Source: Velocimicrobium porci (GTDB lineage Bacteria; Bacillota; Clostridia; Lachnospirales; Lachnospiraceae). Taken from it: a stretch of DNA of 50,746 nt. The stretch lies in the NCBI RefSeq assembly GCF_009696045.1, contig NZ_VUMT01000017.1, forward strand, positions 1 through 50,746, given 5' to 3'. Positions 34,028 through 43,224 of the stretch are shown here, piece by piece. Under the pieces are notes generated by a model. That model had not been told where the DNA came from. It did no database searches and was given only the letters and a program-made list of their open reading frames with translations. How positions within the stretch are numbered: position 1 is the first letter of the stretch; every line of letters starts with the position of its first letter. The position numbers and the translations under genes were made by a program.

Positions 34028-35314
34028 ATGAAAGAACAGTTAAATACTATGTATAAGGATTTATCAATTGACGAAAAAGTATTGGCTTATTGCGATAAGA
34101 TTTTAGAAGATTTAAAACCACGTTTTCAAAAAATTGATGAAGTCGCAGAATACAATCAGCTTAAAGTAATTAAAGCAATGCAGGAAAATCGTGTAAGTGA
34201 TGTCCATTTTGCTGCTACAACCGGATATGGCTATAACGATTTGGGAAGAGATACGTTGGAAGCTGTTTATGCTTCGGCTTTTCATGCGGAAGCTGCATTA
34301 GTACGACCACAACTTACATGTGGAACTCATGCGCTTAGTACTGCATTGTCTGCCAATTTAAGACCGGGAGATGAGCTATTATCCCCTGTTGGAAAGCCTT
34401 ATGACACTTTAGAAGGTGTTATCGGCATTAATCCTTCCAAGGGTTCTCTGGCTGAATACGGAGTTACTTATGCACAAGTTGATTTACTTCCGGATGGAAA
34501 CTTTGATTATGATGGAATCCGTAACGCAATTAATGAAAAAACGAAAATGGTAACAATCCAGCGTTCAAAAGGATATGCGACAAGACCTACTTTATCCGTT
34601 GAGCGAATCGGTGAATTAATTTCATTCATTAAAAGTATAAAATCAGATATTATTTGTATGGTAGATAACTGTTATGGAGAATTTGTAGAAACAATAGAGC
34701 CTACGGATGTCGGAGCTGATCTTTGTGTTGGTTCACTTATTAAAAATCCTGGTGGTGGACTTGCACCAATCGGTGGATATATTGTTGGAAAAGAAGAATA
34801 TGTGGAAAATGCAGCTTTTCGGTTAACTTCACCGGGACTTGGAAAAGAAGTCGGAGCTTCCCTTGGATTAAATGGTCAGCTTTTTCAAGGATTTTTTATG
34901 GCTCCACAAGTTGTATCAGGTGCTTTAAAAGGTGCTATTTTTGCTGCAAATGCCTATGAAAAATTAGGTTTTCCGGTTATTCCAAATGGAACAGAACCTA
35001 GATATGATATTATACAGGCAGTCACATTGGGATCTGCAGAAGCAATTATTGCTTTTTGTAAAGGAATTCAAAGTGCTGCTCCAGTTGACAGCTTTGTTAC
35101 TCCGGAACCTTGGGCGATGCCGGGATATCATTCCGATGTTATCATGGCAGCTGGTGCATTTATTCAAGGATCTTCCATTGAATTAAGTGCGGATGCTCCA
35201 ATTGAACCACCGTATGCGGTCTATTTTCAAGGTGGACTTACATGGTATCATGCAAAGTTTGGAATACTTATGTCATTACAGAAACTTTATGAAGAAAATT
35301 TAATAAAATTGTAA
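34028..35314 (+). CDS. PLP-dependent methionine gamma-lyase-like protein (YnbB family)
   Basis: A fold-type I PLP enzyme of the family once called aluminium resistance protein (B. subtilis YnbB). The cofactor lysine is Lys239 in SLIKNPGGG; HAEAALVRPQLTCGTHALS and VDNCYGEFVE are other conserved stretches. AAAGGA (34014-34019) suits ATG 34028, giving 428 aa; ATG 34019 overlaps the ribosome binding site. The position after miaA matches the ynbB neighbourhood in other Firmicutes. The true substrate is not established, though a C-S lyase activity is presumed. Confidence 0.92.
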   Translation: MKEQLNTMYKDLSIDEKVLAYCDKILEDLKPRFQKIDEVAEYNQLKVIKAMQENRVSDVHFAATTGYGYNDLGRDTLEAVYASAFHAEAALVRPQLTCGTHALSTALSANLRPGDELLSPVGKPYDTLEGVIGINPSKGSLAEYGVTYAQVDLLPDGNFDYDGIRNAINEKTKMVTIQRSKGYATRPTLSVERIGELISFIKSIKSDIICMVDNCYGEFVETIEPTDVGADLCVGSLIKNPGGGLAPIGGYIVGKEEYVENAAFRLTSPGLGKEVGASLGLNGQLFQGFFMAPQVVSGALKGAIFAANAYEKLGFPVIPNGTEPRYDIIQAVTLGSAEAIIAFCKGIQSAAPVDSFVTPEPWAMPGYHSDVIMAAGAFIQGSSIELSADAPIEPPYAVYFQGGLTWYHAKFGILMSLQKLYEENLIKL

Positions 35315-35401
35315 TGTATACAAATAAAGTGTTTTGTGATAAAATGTAATTTGGAGTTTGAGCGGATATCAAGTGATTGAGTGTGCAGTAAGGAGCACAT
35401 C

Positions 35402-36100
35402 ATGAAACAAGTTCATATTACAGTTAAAAATTTGCCAAGTTCAGAACGACCTTATGAGAAAATGGAACATTATGGTGCAGGAGTATTATCCGATGCAGAA
35501 TTGCTTGCTATTATTATTCGCACAGGGACAAATGGAGAACGCTCTGTTGATGTCGCATCGAGAATATTAAAAACTGCTAATAATGTAAATGGTCTTCTAG
35601 GTTTAAATCAAATGTCAATTCGTGAACTTATGACCATTAATGGAATTGGAAGAGTAAAAGCAATTCAATTAAAGGCAGTTTTTGAGCTTGCTAGGAGAAT
35701 ATCAAAAGCAACAAAAAATCAGACAAGTTGTTTTACCAGCCCTAGACAAATAGCGGATTATTATATGGAAGATATGCGTCATCTTCAACATGAAGAGATA
35801 CTGCTAATTATGATGAATTCAAAAAGTCAGATAGTAAAAGAAGAACGAATTTCCGTTGGGACGGTGAATGCTTCCATCCTGTCACCAAGAGAGGTATATG
35901 TATGTGCTCTAAAAAATAGTGCCGTGCATATTGTATTAATTCACAATCACCCAAGCGGAGATCCGACTCCCAGCAAAGAAGACATACAGATTACTAAAAA
36001 GATTAAAGATGCTGGTAAATTAATTGGAATTGGATTGATGGATCATATTATAATTGGTGATAATAAATATGTCAGTTTAAGAGAGAAAGGATTTTTATAA
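35402..36100 (+). CDS. radC: RadC-family JAB domain protein
   Basis: An N-terminal helix-hairpin-helix region (about 40-95; LMTINGIGRVKAIQLKA) is followed by a JAB1/MPN-like metalloprotease fold with the JAMM-type motif HNHPSGDPTPSKED (from residue 181). Despite its name, a role in DNA repair is unproven. TAAGGAG is placed for ATG 35402, giving 232 aa. Its TAA stop overlaps the ATG of the mreB-like gene by one base. radC before mreB is the classic Firmicute arrangement. Confidence 0.95.
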   Translation: MKQVHITVKNLPSSERPYEKMEHYGAGVLSDAELLAIIIRTGTNGERSVDVASRILKTANNVNGLLGLNQMSIRELMTINGIGRVKAIQLKAVFELARRISKATKNQTSCFTSPRQIADYYMEDMRHLQHEEILLIMMNSKSQIVKEERISVGTVNASILSPREVYVCALKNSAVHIVLIHNHPSGDPTPSKEDIQITKKIKDAGKLIGIGLMDHIIIGDNKYVSLREKGFL

Positions 36101-37134
36101 TGTCAAAAAAGATGTTTGGTATAGATTTAGGTACAAGTAAATTAAAGATTTATAAAAAAGGAGAAGGAATTGTTTTAGATGAAAAAAATGTCATTGCGAT
36201 TGCAAATAAAAAGAACTTATTTGCAGCCGGTAATGAGGCATATGAAATGTGTGAAAAAGCTCCTGTTAATATTTCGGTATCTTATCCGGTAAAATTTGGT
36301 GTTATCGCAGAAATCGCTCATATGCAGATGCTTCTCAATCATTTCTTTGATCAGCTGATTGGCAAGAAAAAAACTTTTGGTAATGCAGTTGATTTCCTAA
36401 TAGCAGTTCCTACTGATATTACAGAGGTAGAAAAGAAATCTTTCTACGATTTAATCAATAATTCAAATGTCAAGTCAAAAACAATCGGAGTAGTTGAAAA
36501 GCCTCTTGCTACAGCTTTAGGAATGGGATTAGATATCTATAATGCCCATGGGATTTTAACGGTAGATATGGGAGCTGAAACAACGGAGATTTCAATTCTT
36601 TCTCTTGGTGGAATTGTATTAAGTAAACTTATTCCAATCGGTGGAAGTCGAATTGATGAGGCAATCAAATTATTTGTTAAAAAACGTTATAATTTGGTAA
36701 TTGGTAATAAAACAGCAGAGTTTATTAAACAAAACCTTGTTTCTGCATTTCCAGGTGAAAAGGAAACGGTATCTGCCTGTGGAAGAAATGTTGTGACAGG
36801 ACTTCCATGTGAAATGGAAATTTCCTCTGAAGAGGTGAATGAAGTTGTAAAAGAACATTTAATTACAATTATTGAAGCAGTAAGAATTATTTTAGAAAGA
36901 ACTCCACCAGAAATTTCAGCTGACATTTATCGTTCCGGTTTATATCTGACCGGAGGTGCTTCTCAATTAAGAGATTTAGATCGTTTGTTTAACCATGAAA
37001 CAGCATTAAAGGTCAATCTATCTGATGATCCGGAAAATACAGTTGCAAATGGTCTAGGTGAATTAATTGAAAATCTGGGAACAAATAAACTTTCTGCTAA
37101 TATTATCCAGACTATGAATGGAAAAAAGAAATAA
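36100..37134 (+). CDS. mreB: MreB-like rod-shape actin homologue (divergent)
   Basis: The actin-like ATPase fold is shown by the phosphate-1 motif GIDLGTSK (7-14), the phosphate-2 region TVDMGAETTEISILSLGG and the adenosine motif LYLTGGAS. It should guide the RodA-PBP2 synthase, encoded downstream. Several normally conserved MreB residues differ: GTSKLKIYKKGEGIVL replaces the usual GTANTLVY-type start, and the AEIAHMQMLLNHFFDQL stretch replaces the usual ADFDVTEKML. So it is an MreB paralogue or a divergent clade, and a standard MreB may lie elsewhere. 344 aa is normal. The order mreB-mreC-mreD-PBP2 supports the assignment. Confidence 0.88.
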   Translation: MSKKMFGIDLGTSKLKIYKKGEGIVLDEKNVIAIANKKNLFAAGNEAYEMCEKAPVNISVSYPVKFGVIAEIAHMQMLLNHFFDQLIGKKKTFGNAVDFLIAVPTDITEVEKKSFYDLINNSNVKSKTIGVVEKPLATALGMGLDIYNAHGILTVDMGAETTEISILSLGGIVLSKLIPIGGSRIDEAIKLFVKKRYNLVIGNKTAEFIKQNLVSAFPGEKETVSACGRNVVTGLPCEMEISSEEVNEVVKEHLITIIEAVRIILERTPPEISADIYRSGLYLTGGASQLRDLDRLFNHETALKVNLSDDPENTVANGLGELIENLGTNKLSANIIQTMNGKKK

Positions 37135-37155
37135 ACCTGGCAGGAGGTAATATAA

Positions 37156-38022
37156 ATGAGACGTAGAACAAAAATAACAATTAATCCAAAGTATCTGTTA
37201 ATTCTATGTTCTATTTTATGTGTTGGATTGATTATCATATCCTATCGATATAAAGAAAAAGTTGCTCCTGTCAAAACGCTTGCAGAAGAAATTGTTGCAC
37301 CAATGCAAAAAGGAATTAACCATGTCGGACTTTGGATTGCTGACAAAAAAGAAATCTTTACGTCTATGCAGACATTAATTGGCGAAAATAAAAAGCTAAA
37401 AGAAGAATTAGACAATATATCTTATGAAAATAAGATATTAAAACAAGAAAAATATGAATTAGAAGATCTTAGAGAATTATATGAGCTTGACAAAAAATAT
37501 GCAAGCTATCCTAAAGTTGCTGCAAGAGTTATTAGTAAAGACAGCAATAACTGGTATAATCAATTTTGCATTGATAAAGGCTCAAAGGATGGTATTTCAA
37601 AAAACATGAATGTTTTGGCCGGTGACGGATTGGTTGGTATTGTCACTGAGGTAGGGAGTAACTGGTCAAAAGTACGCACAATTATTGATGACCAGAGCAA
37701 CGTCAGTGGTATGTCATTAAAATCTTCTGATATTTGTAATGTAAAAGGAAATTTAGAATTAATTGACAAAGGATTGATTGAAATTGAACTTGTAGATAAG
37801 GCTGCTGATATAAAAGAAGGAGATGAAATTGTTACATCTCATATTAGCGATAAATTTTTACAGGGAATTTTAATTGGTTATGTTAAAAGTATTGATGTAG
37901 ATGCTTCTAACACGACAAAATCAGGATATTTAACACCTGCCGTATCTTTTGATTCTTTGGATACTGTATTAGTTATTACAGAATTGAAAAAAGAATTACC
38001 AAAAGAAGCAATTAACTATTAA
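37156..38022 (+). CDS. mreC: Rod shape-determining protein MreC
   Basis: One membrane helix (about 13-31), a coiled coil (about 70-115; rich in Lys, Glu, Leu) and two beta-barrel domains (about 120-280; AARVISKDSNNWYNQFCIDKG, DGLVGIVTEVG) match MreC, the periplasmic scaffold that activates PBP2. Length 288 aa is normal. AGGAGGT is upstream. mreD follows 17 bp later. Confidence 0.97.
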   Translation: MRRRTKITINPKYLLILCSILCVGLIIISYRYKEKVAPVKTLAEEIVAPMQKGINHVGLWIADKKEIFTSMQTLIGENKKLKEELDNISYENKILKQEKYELEDLRELYELDKKYASYPKVAARVISKDSNNWYNQFCIDKGSKDGISKNMNVLAGDGLVGIVTEVGSNWSKVRTIIDDQSNVSGMSLKSSDICNVKGNLELIDKGLIEIELVDKAADIKEGDEIVTSHISDKFLQGILIGYVKSIDVDASNTTKSGYLTPAVSFDSLDTVLVITELKKELPKEAINY

Positions 38023-38039
38023 AGCAAGGAAGTGTAGAA

Positions 38040-38546
38040 ATGAAACGAGTAATTACAATCCTATTCACCGTATTAATCTGTTTTTTATTACAGACTACGA
38101 TATTTCAGGCACTTGCTTTAGCTGACGTAGTTCCTAACCTATTACTCATAGTAACAGTTGCATTTGGTTACATGCGTGGTGAAAAAGAAGGAATTTTCGT
38201 TGGTCTTTTTTGTGGATTGCTCATTGACTGTGTATTTGGAGATATAATCGGAATATGTAGTCTGATTTATATGGTAGTTGGATACTTAAATGGTCTTTGT
38301 AATAAGTTATATTATAGTGAACACATAACAGTAACTGTTACACTAGTAGCATTAAGTGATTTGATTTATAACTTCTTCTATTATATAATTGAATTTTTAT
38401 TCCGTAATCGGTTAAACTTTTTCTTTTATTTGAGAAGAATTATTATACCGGAATTAGTATATACCGTATTAATTTCTATCTTATTATATAAATTGCTACA
38501 TACGATAAATAACTTATTAGAACAATCAGAACAAAAGGAGGCTTAG
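38040..38546 (+). CDS. mreD: Rod shape-determining protein MreD
   Basis: A 168-aa polytopic membrane protein with about five helices. VVPNLLLIVTVAFGYMRGEKEG is the typical MreD core. It links MreC to the cytoplasmic elongation machinery. It is followed at once by the PBP2 gene (1-bp gap). Confidence 0.93.
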   Translation: MKRVITILFTVLICFLLQTTIFQALALADVVPNLLLIVTVAFGYMRGEKEGIFVGLFCGLLIDCVFGDIIGICSLIYMVVGYLNGLCNKLYYSEHITVTVTLVALSDLIYNFFYYIIEFLFRNRLNFFFYLRRIIIPELVYTVLISILLYKLLHTINNLLEQSEQKEA

Positions 38547-38547
38547 A

Positions 38548-41409
38548 ATGTTTGATTCGTTTATGAACTGGCTAAAGGATGTAAAAAAATCCCGCCTGTT
38601 TCCTATTTCTATTATATTTTTCCTTTTGTTCTCTATTTTAATTCATCAGCTCTTTGTATTACAAATTGTAAATGGTGAGCAATATGAAAAAGAAAGTGAA
38701 TATAGAGATGAAAAGCCAAGGGAATTAAAAAGCACAAGAGGTAATATTCTCGACCGGAAAGGAAAAGTATTGGCATACGATGAATTATCGTATTCGGTAA
38801 CAATCGAAGATACCGGTGAGCTGGAAACGAATGAAGAAAAAAATCGTATGATTTATGACCTAATTCAACTGATTGAAGAGCATGGGGATAAATTAGATAC
38901 AGATTTTCCAATCAAACTAAATGAAAATAATGAATTTGAATTTACAGTAGAGGGCAATTCTCTGTTAAGGTTTAAAAAAGATGTATATTCTCTACAGGCA
39001 TCTGATAAATTAAGCGATGAACAGATTTCAATTTCAGCAAAAGAAATGTTTCATTACATTCGAAGCTCTACTGAAAAATCCAGTCCTAAATTTGAAATAG
39101 ATGATTCTTACAGTGAGCAGGATGCTTTGAAGATTATGTCGATTCGGTATTCCCTTTATTTAAATCGTTATCATCGATATGATCCTACAACAGTTGCGGT
39201 AAATGTAAGTGATAAGACAGTTGCTGCAATCAAAGAGAATAGTGCAGATTTGCCTGGTGTTGAGATTTCTCAAGAGACTTATCGTGTTTATAAAGACAGT
39301 AAATATTTCGCCCAGATGCTTGGTTACACTGGAACAATAAATGCGGAAGAATTAGCGGCATTAGATAGCAAAGAGAGAAAAAAATATACTTCTACCGACC
39401 AAATTGGTAAAAAAGGGCTAGAAAAAGAATATGAGTCCTATTTGCATGGTGAAAAAGGAAAAGAAACAGTAGTTGTAAATGAAAGTAAGCGGGTTGTAGG
39501 TGTAAAAGAGAGGGTTGAACCGACTGCCGGTAATGATTTATATCTGACAATTGATGCTGATTTACAAAAACAATGTTATGATATACTGGAAAAAGAAATT
39601 GCCGGTATCCTTTTATCACAAATAAATAATGGAATGGATGTCGGAAGCAAAGGGACTTCTGGAGCAGATATTAAAATTCCAATCTATGATGTTTATTTTT
39701 CTCTGATTGACAATAATTCCATTGATATATCAACGTTAAATGATAAAGATGCTACAAACTTGGAAAAGAAAGTTTATAAAAAATTCCAGCAGGAACAAAA
39801 GTCTGTACTAAATAAGTTGAATACAACACTAGCTCATGACTATAATAAATCAAATGAAGCTTCTGGTAAAAATATGGAAGAATATTTAAACTATATTTAT
39901 TCTATGTTAATCAAAAAGGAAATATTAATTTCTGATAAAATTGACAGAGAAGATAAAATGTATCTGGATTATGCGGATTCTAAAATTAGCTTAAGTAAAT
40001 TTCTTCAGTATGCGTTATCCAATAACTGGATTGACTTATCAAAGCTTGAAATTGGTGATGAATTTTATAGTACAAAAGAGCTGTATGGAAAACTTGTCGA
40101 TTATATGAAAGAACTTTTATTAACCGACATTGAATTTAGCAAAAAGTTATATCACACATTAATTTATAATTTTGAATTATCCGGAACCGATATTTGTCTT
40201 CTATTATACGACCAAGGTGTGTTAAAATATAATGAAGCTGATATTAATAAGTTAAAATCAGGTAATATTTCTGCTTATAATTTTATACGCGATAAGATTA
40301 AAAAGCTTGAAATTACACCGGCACAACTTGCATTAGAACCTTGTTCCGGTTCAATTGTAGTGACTGATCCAAATACAGGTGAGGTTCGTGCACTTGTAAG
40401 CTATCCGGGATATGACAATAATAAATTGGCAAACAGCGTAGATGCAAAATATTATTCTTATCTAGAGTCAAATTCATCTGCCCCAATGCTAAACCGACCT
40501 TTACAGTCAGCGTCTGCACCCGGTTCAACATTTAAAATGTTGACATCTGTAGTAGCTTTAGAAGAAGGCGTTGTGACACCAACAGAAAAAATATTGGACA
40601 AACACCAATTTACAAAAATCGATGCAAATAATGGTCCAAAATGTTGGAGTGGAAGCTCTCACGGCAAGATAGATATTTCAGATGCAATTCAAGTGTCTTG
40701 TAACTATTTCTTTTATGAAATGGGGTATCGATTGAGTCTTGATAATGGAGAATATAATAGCAAGAAAGGTCTTGCCAGAATTCGCAAATATGCTAAAATG
40801 TTTGGTCTTGATTCAAAATCAGGAATCGAACTTTATGAATATAAACCTAATATTTCAACAGAAGATTCTGTACGTTCTGCAATTGGGCAGGGTAATAACA
40901 ATTATACTCCCGCTGAGATTGCACGTTACGTTACAACAGTAGCAAATCGAGGAACTTGTTATGATTTAACAATTGTAGACAAGGTAAAAGACTTAGATGG
41001 TAATGTCTTATTAAATAATAAGGCAAAAGTACACAATCAGGTAAATATTAAGGATTCTACATGGGATGCGGTACATTCTGGTACTTATAAAGTAGTAAAT
41101 GGACCAAGAAGCTCTATTTCTTCTTTATTTAGTAAGCTTAATGTAAAAGTTGCCGGTAAAACAGGAACTGCACAGGAGAGTAAATCAAAGCCAAACCATG
41201 CTTTGTTTGTTTCCTTTGCTCCATATGAAGATCCTGAAATTTCTGTTTCTGTTGTAATACAAAATGGTTATACATCAAGCAATGCAGCAGAAGTTGCAAG
41301 AAATGTATATAAATATTATTTTAAATCCGATTCAGATGAAAAAAATGAAAAAGAAAAAGAAGAAGGAGTTAACACACCTGAATTGGGTACTCAGACATAC
41401 ACAGATTAA
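38548..41409 (+). CDS. mrdA: Penicillin-binding protein 2 (elongation transpeptidase) with large insertion
   Basis: This class B PBP cross-links lateral-wall peptidoglycan with RodA. A membrane anchor (about 17-36) is followed by the pedestal (STRGNILDRKG from about residue 58) and the transpeptidase domain with active Ser660 (STFK), Ser717-Cys-Asn719 and Lys871-Thr-Gly (KTGTAQ). At 953 aa it is 250-300 residues longer than typical PBP2. The excess lies between the pedestal (ending near LTIDADLQKQCYDILE, residue about 350) and the start of the catalytic domain (EPCSGSIVVTDP, about 594), as a helical, Lys/Glu/Asn-rich segment. Long class B PBPs occur in Lachnospiraceae, so it is probably a lineage feature, with unknown role. 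Confidence 0.95.
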   Translation: MFDSFMNWLKDVKKSRLFPISIIFFLLFSILIHQLFVLQIVNGEQYEKESEYRDEKPRELKSTRGNILDRKGKVLAYDELSYSVTIEDTGELETNEEKNRMIYDLIQLIEEHGDKLDTDFPIKLNENNEFEFTVEGNSLLRFKKDVYSLQASDKLSDEQISISAKEMFHYIRSSTEKSSPKFEIDDSYSEQDALKIMSIRYSLYLNRYHRYDPTTVAVNVSDKTVAAIKENSADLPGVEISQETYRVYKDSKYFAQMLGYTGTINAEELAALDSKERKKYTSTDQIGKKGLEKEYESYLHGEKGKETVVVNESKRVVGVKERVEPTAGNDLYLTIDADLQKQCYDILEKEIAGILLSQINNGMDVGSKGTSGADIKIPIYDVYFSLIDNNSIDISTLNDKDATNLEKKVYKKFQQEQKSVLNKLNTTLAHDYNKSNEASGKNMEEYLNYIYSMLIKKEILISDKIDREDKMYLDYADSKISLSKFLQYALSNNWIDLSKLEIGDEFYSTKELYGKLVDYMKELLLTDIEFSKKLYHTLIYNFELSGTDICLLLYDQGVLKYNEADINKLKSGNISAYNFIRDKIKKLEITPAQLALEPCSGSIVVTDPNTGEVRALVSYPGYDNNKLANSVDAKYYSYLESNSSAPMLNRPLQSASAPGSTFKMLTSVVALEEGVVTPTEKILDKHQFTKIDANNGPKCWSGSSHGKIDISDAIQVSCNYFFYEMGYRLSLDNGEYNSKKGLARIRKYAKMFGLDSKSGIELYEYKPNISTEDSVRSAIGQGNNNYTPAEIARYVTTVANRGTCYDLTIVDKVKDLDGNVLLNNKAKVHNQVNIKDSTWDAVHSGTYKVVNGPRSSISSLFSKLNVKVAGKTGTAQESKSKPNHALFVSFAPYEDPEISVSVVIQNGYTSSNAAEVARNVYKYYFKSDSDEKNEKEKEEGVNTPELGTQTYTD

Positions 41410-41426
41410 TGAAGCAGGAGGTAGTT

Positions 41427-42104
41427 ATGAGTAGCAGCCCAGTTATGATAAAGGGAACAAAATCTGGTATCATTCTTGTCTTAGATAAAACAACAGATTT
41501 TGAAGAACTAAAGACAGAAATTGCCAAGAAATTTAAAAGTTCTTCCAAATTTCTTGGTAATGCAACACTTGCACTTACTTTTGATGGAAAATCTCTTTCT
41601 GATAAAGAGCAGATGGAAGTCATTGACATTATTCACAGTAATTCAAATTTAAATATAGCATGTGTTGTAGAAACTAATGCAGAAAAAGAAGAATTACTAA
41701 AGAAAAGTTTAAATGAACATCTAATGGAGCTGACAACCAATTCAGGTCAATTTTACAAGGGAAATCTTCGTTCAGGACAAGTATTAGAATCAGAAACAAG
41801 TATTATTGTACTTGGGGATGTAAATCCCGGATCAAAAATTGTTTCAAAGGGGAATATTATAATACTTGGAACATTAAAAGGTACAGCCTATGCTGGTGCT
41901 TCTGGCAATGAGGGAGCATTTGTTATGGCGCTTGATATGCTTCCAATGCAGATTCGAATTGCCGATATTATTGCTCGCTCTTCGGATGAGAAACCAAGAA
42001 AGCATGAACCAAAAGAACCAAAGATTGCTTATGTAGAAGATGGAAATATTTATATAGAACCATTTAGTAAGGATGTCGTAAATGATATTCGATATTTCAA
42101 ATAA
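41427..42104 (+). CDS. minC: Septum site-determining protein MinC
   Basis: MinC blocks FtsZ assembly away from mid-cell. The 225-aa protein has an N-terminal FtsZ-inhibiting domain (about 1-100) and the C-terminal beta-helix (SETSIIVLGDVNPGSKIVSKGNI, ILGTLKGTAYAG) that binds MinD. AGGAGGT is spaced for ATG 41427; the ATG at 41409 overlaps the PBP2 stop and lacks a ribosome binding site. It is the first of minCDE. Confidence 0.95.
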   Translation: MSSSPVMIKGTKSGIILVLDKTTDFEELKTEIAKKFKSSSKFLGNATLALTFDGKSLSDKEQMEVIDIIHSNSNLNIACVVETNAEKEELLKKSLNEHLMELTTNSGQFYKGNLRSGQVLESETSIIVLGDVNPGSKIVSKGNIIILGTLKGTAYAGASGNEGAFVMALDMLPMQIRIADIIARSSDEKPRKHEPKEPKIAYVEDGNIYIEPFSKDVVNDIRYFK

Positions 42105-42132
42105 ATGGAAAGAATAAGGAGGATATAAATTA

Positions 42133-42924
42133 ATGGGAGAAGTAATAGTTATTACATCCGGTAAAGGTGGAGTTGGTAAAACAACCACTACAGCAAATGT
42201 AGGTACAGGTTTGGCAAAGTTAAATAAAAAAGTAGTATTAATTGATACAGATATAGGTTTAAGAAATCTTGATGTAGTAATGGGACTTGAAAACCGTATT
42301 GTTTATAATTTAGTTGACGTTGTTGAAGGAAACTGCCGTATTAAACAGGCATTAATCAAGGATAAAAGATATCCAAATCTTTACCTTTTACCTTCTGCAC
42401 AAACAAGAGATAAAACATCTGTTTCTCCAGAACAGATGAAAAAACTTTCAGATGAATTAAGAGAAGAGTTTGATTACATATTAATGGATTGTCCAGCTGG
42501 AATTGAACAGGGATTTAAAAATGCAATTGCCGGTGCGGACAGAGCATTAGTTGTTACAACACCAGAAGTTTCTGCTGTCCGTGATGCTGATCGAATTATC
42601 GGCTTGTTGGAAGCAAATGAAATTAAAAATACACATTTAATTGTAAACCGTTTAAGATCCGATATGGTAAAACGTGGTGATATGATGTCAAGTGATGATG
42701 TAGTTGAAATTCTGGCTGTTGATTTGATTGGTGTTGTTCCTGATGATGAAAGTGTTGTTATATCTACAAACCAGGGTGAACCACTAGTTGGTAACGAATC
42801 CTTAGCCGGTCAGGCATACTTAAACATTTGTCATAGACTCTTAGGAGAAGAAGTACCATTTTTAGATTTAAATGCAAAAAATAGTTTAATGGCAAGATTG
42901 GCTGGCATTTTCAAAAAAAACTAA
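42133..42924 (+). CDS. minD: Septum site-determining ATPase MinD
   Basis: A ParA/MinD ATPase with the deviant Walker A GKGGVGKTT (Gly10-Thr18, with signature Lys11 and catalytic Lys16), DTDIGLRNLD and DCPAGIEQG. A C-terminal amphipathic membrane-targeting helix ends the protein (LMARLAGIFKKN). At 263 aa it is normal. AAGGAGG lies upstream. It recruits MinC to the membrane and is released by MinE. Confidence 0.98.
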   Translation: MGEVIVITSGKGGVGKTTTTANVGTGLAKLNKKVVLIDTDIGLRNLDVVMGLENRIVYNLVDVVEGNCRIKQALIKDKRYPNLYLLPSAQTRDKTSVSPEQMKKLSDELREEFDYILMDCPAGIEQGFKNAIAGADRALVVTTPEVSAVRDADRIIGLLEANEIKNTHLIVNRLRSDMVKRGDMMSSDDVVEILAVDLIGVVPDDESVVISTNQGEPLVGNESLAGQAYLNICHRLLGEEVPFLDLNAKNSLMARLAGIFKKN

Positions 42925-42936
42925 GGAGGGAGTACT

Positions 42937-43212
42937 ATGGGATTTTCAGAATTCTTTAAAAGGAAGTCTTCTAGCAATGTTGCCAAAGACAGACTAAAAC
43001 TTGTTTTGGTATCCGATCGGGCAAATTGTTCTCCCGAGATTATGGAACAGATGAAAAATGATATCATCAAAGTAATCTCAAAATATGTGGAGATTGATGT
43101 CGATGGTTTAGATATTAAAATAACCCAAACAGAAATAGAAGGGGATAATGGAACAGTTCCTGCACTTTTTGCTAACATACCAATCAAAGATTTAAAAAAT
43201 CAAAAAATGTAA
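42937..43212 (+). CDS. minE: Cell division topological specificity factor MinE
   Basis: The 91-aa protein has an N-terminal amphipathic segment (FSEFFKRK), the MinD-contact helix (NVAKDRLKLVLVSDRANCS) and the dimerisation domain. MinE drives Min oscillation, so this rod may use oscillating Min as well as DivIVA, whose gene starts at the window's right end. AAGGAGG lies upstream. Confidence 0.97.
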   Translation: MGFSEFFKRKSSSNVAKDRLKLVLVSDRANCSPEIMEQMKNDIIKVISKYVEIDVDGLDIKITQTEIEGDNGTVPALFANIPIKDLKNQKM

Positions 43213-43224
43213 GGATGATTTTCC

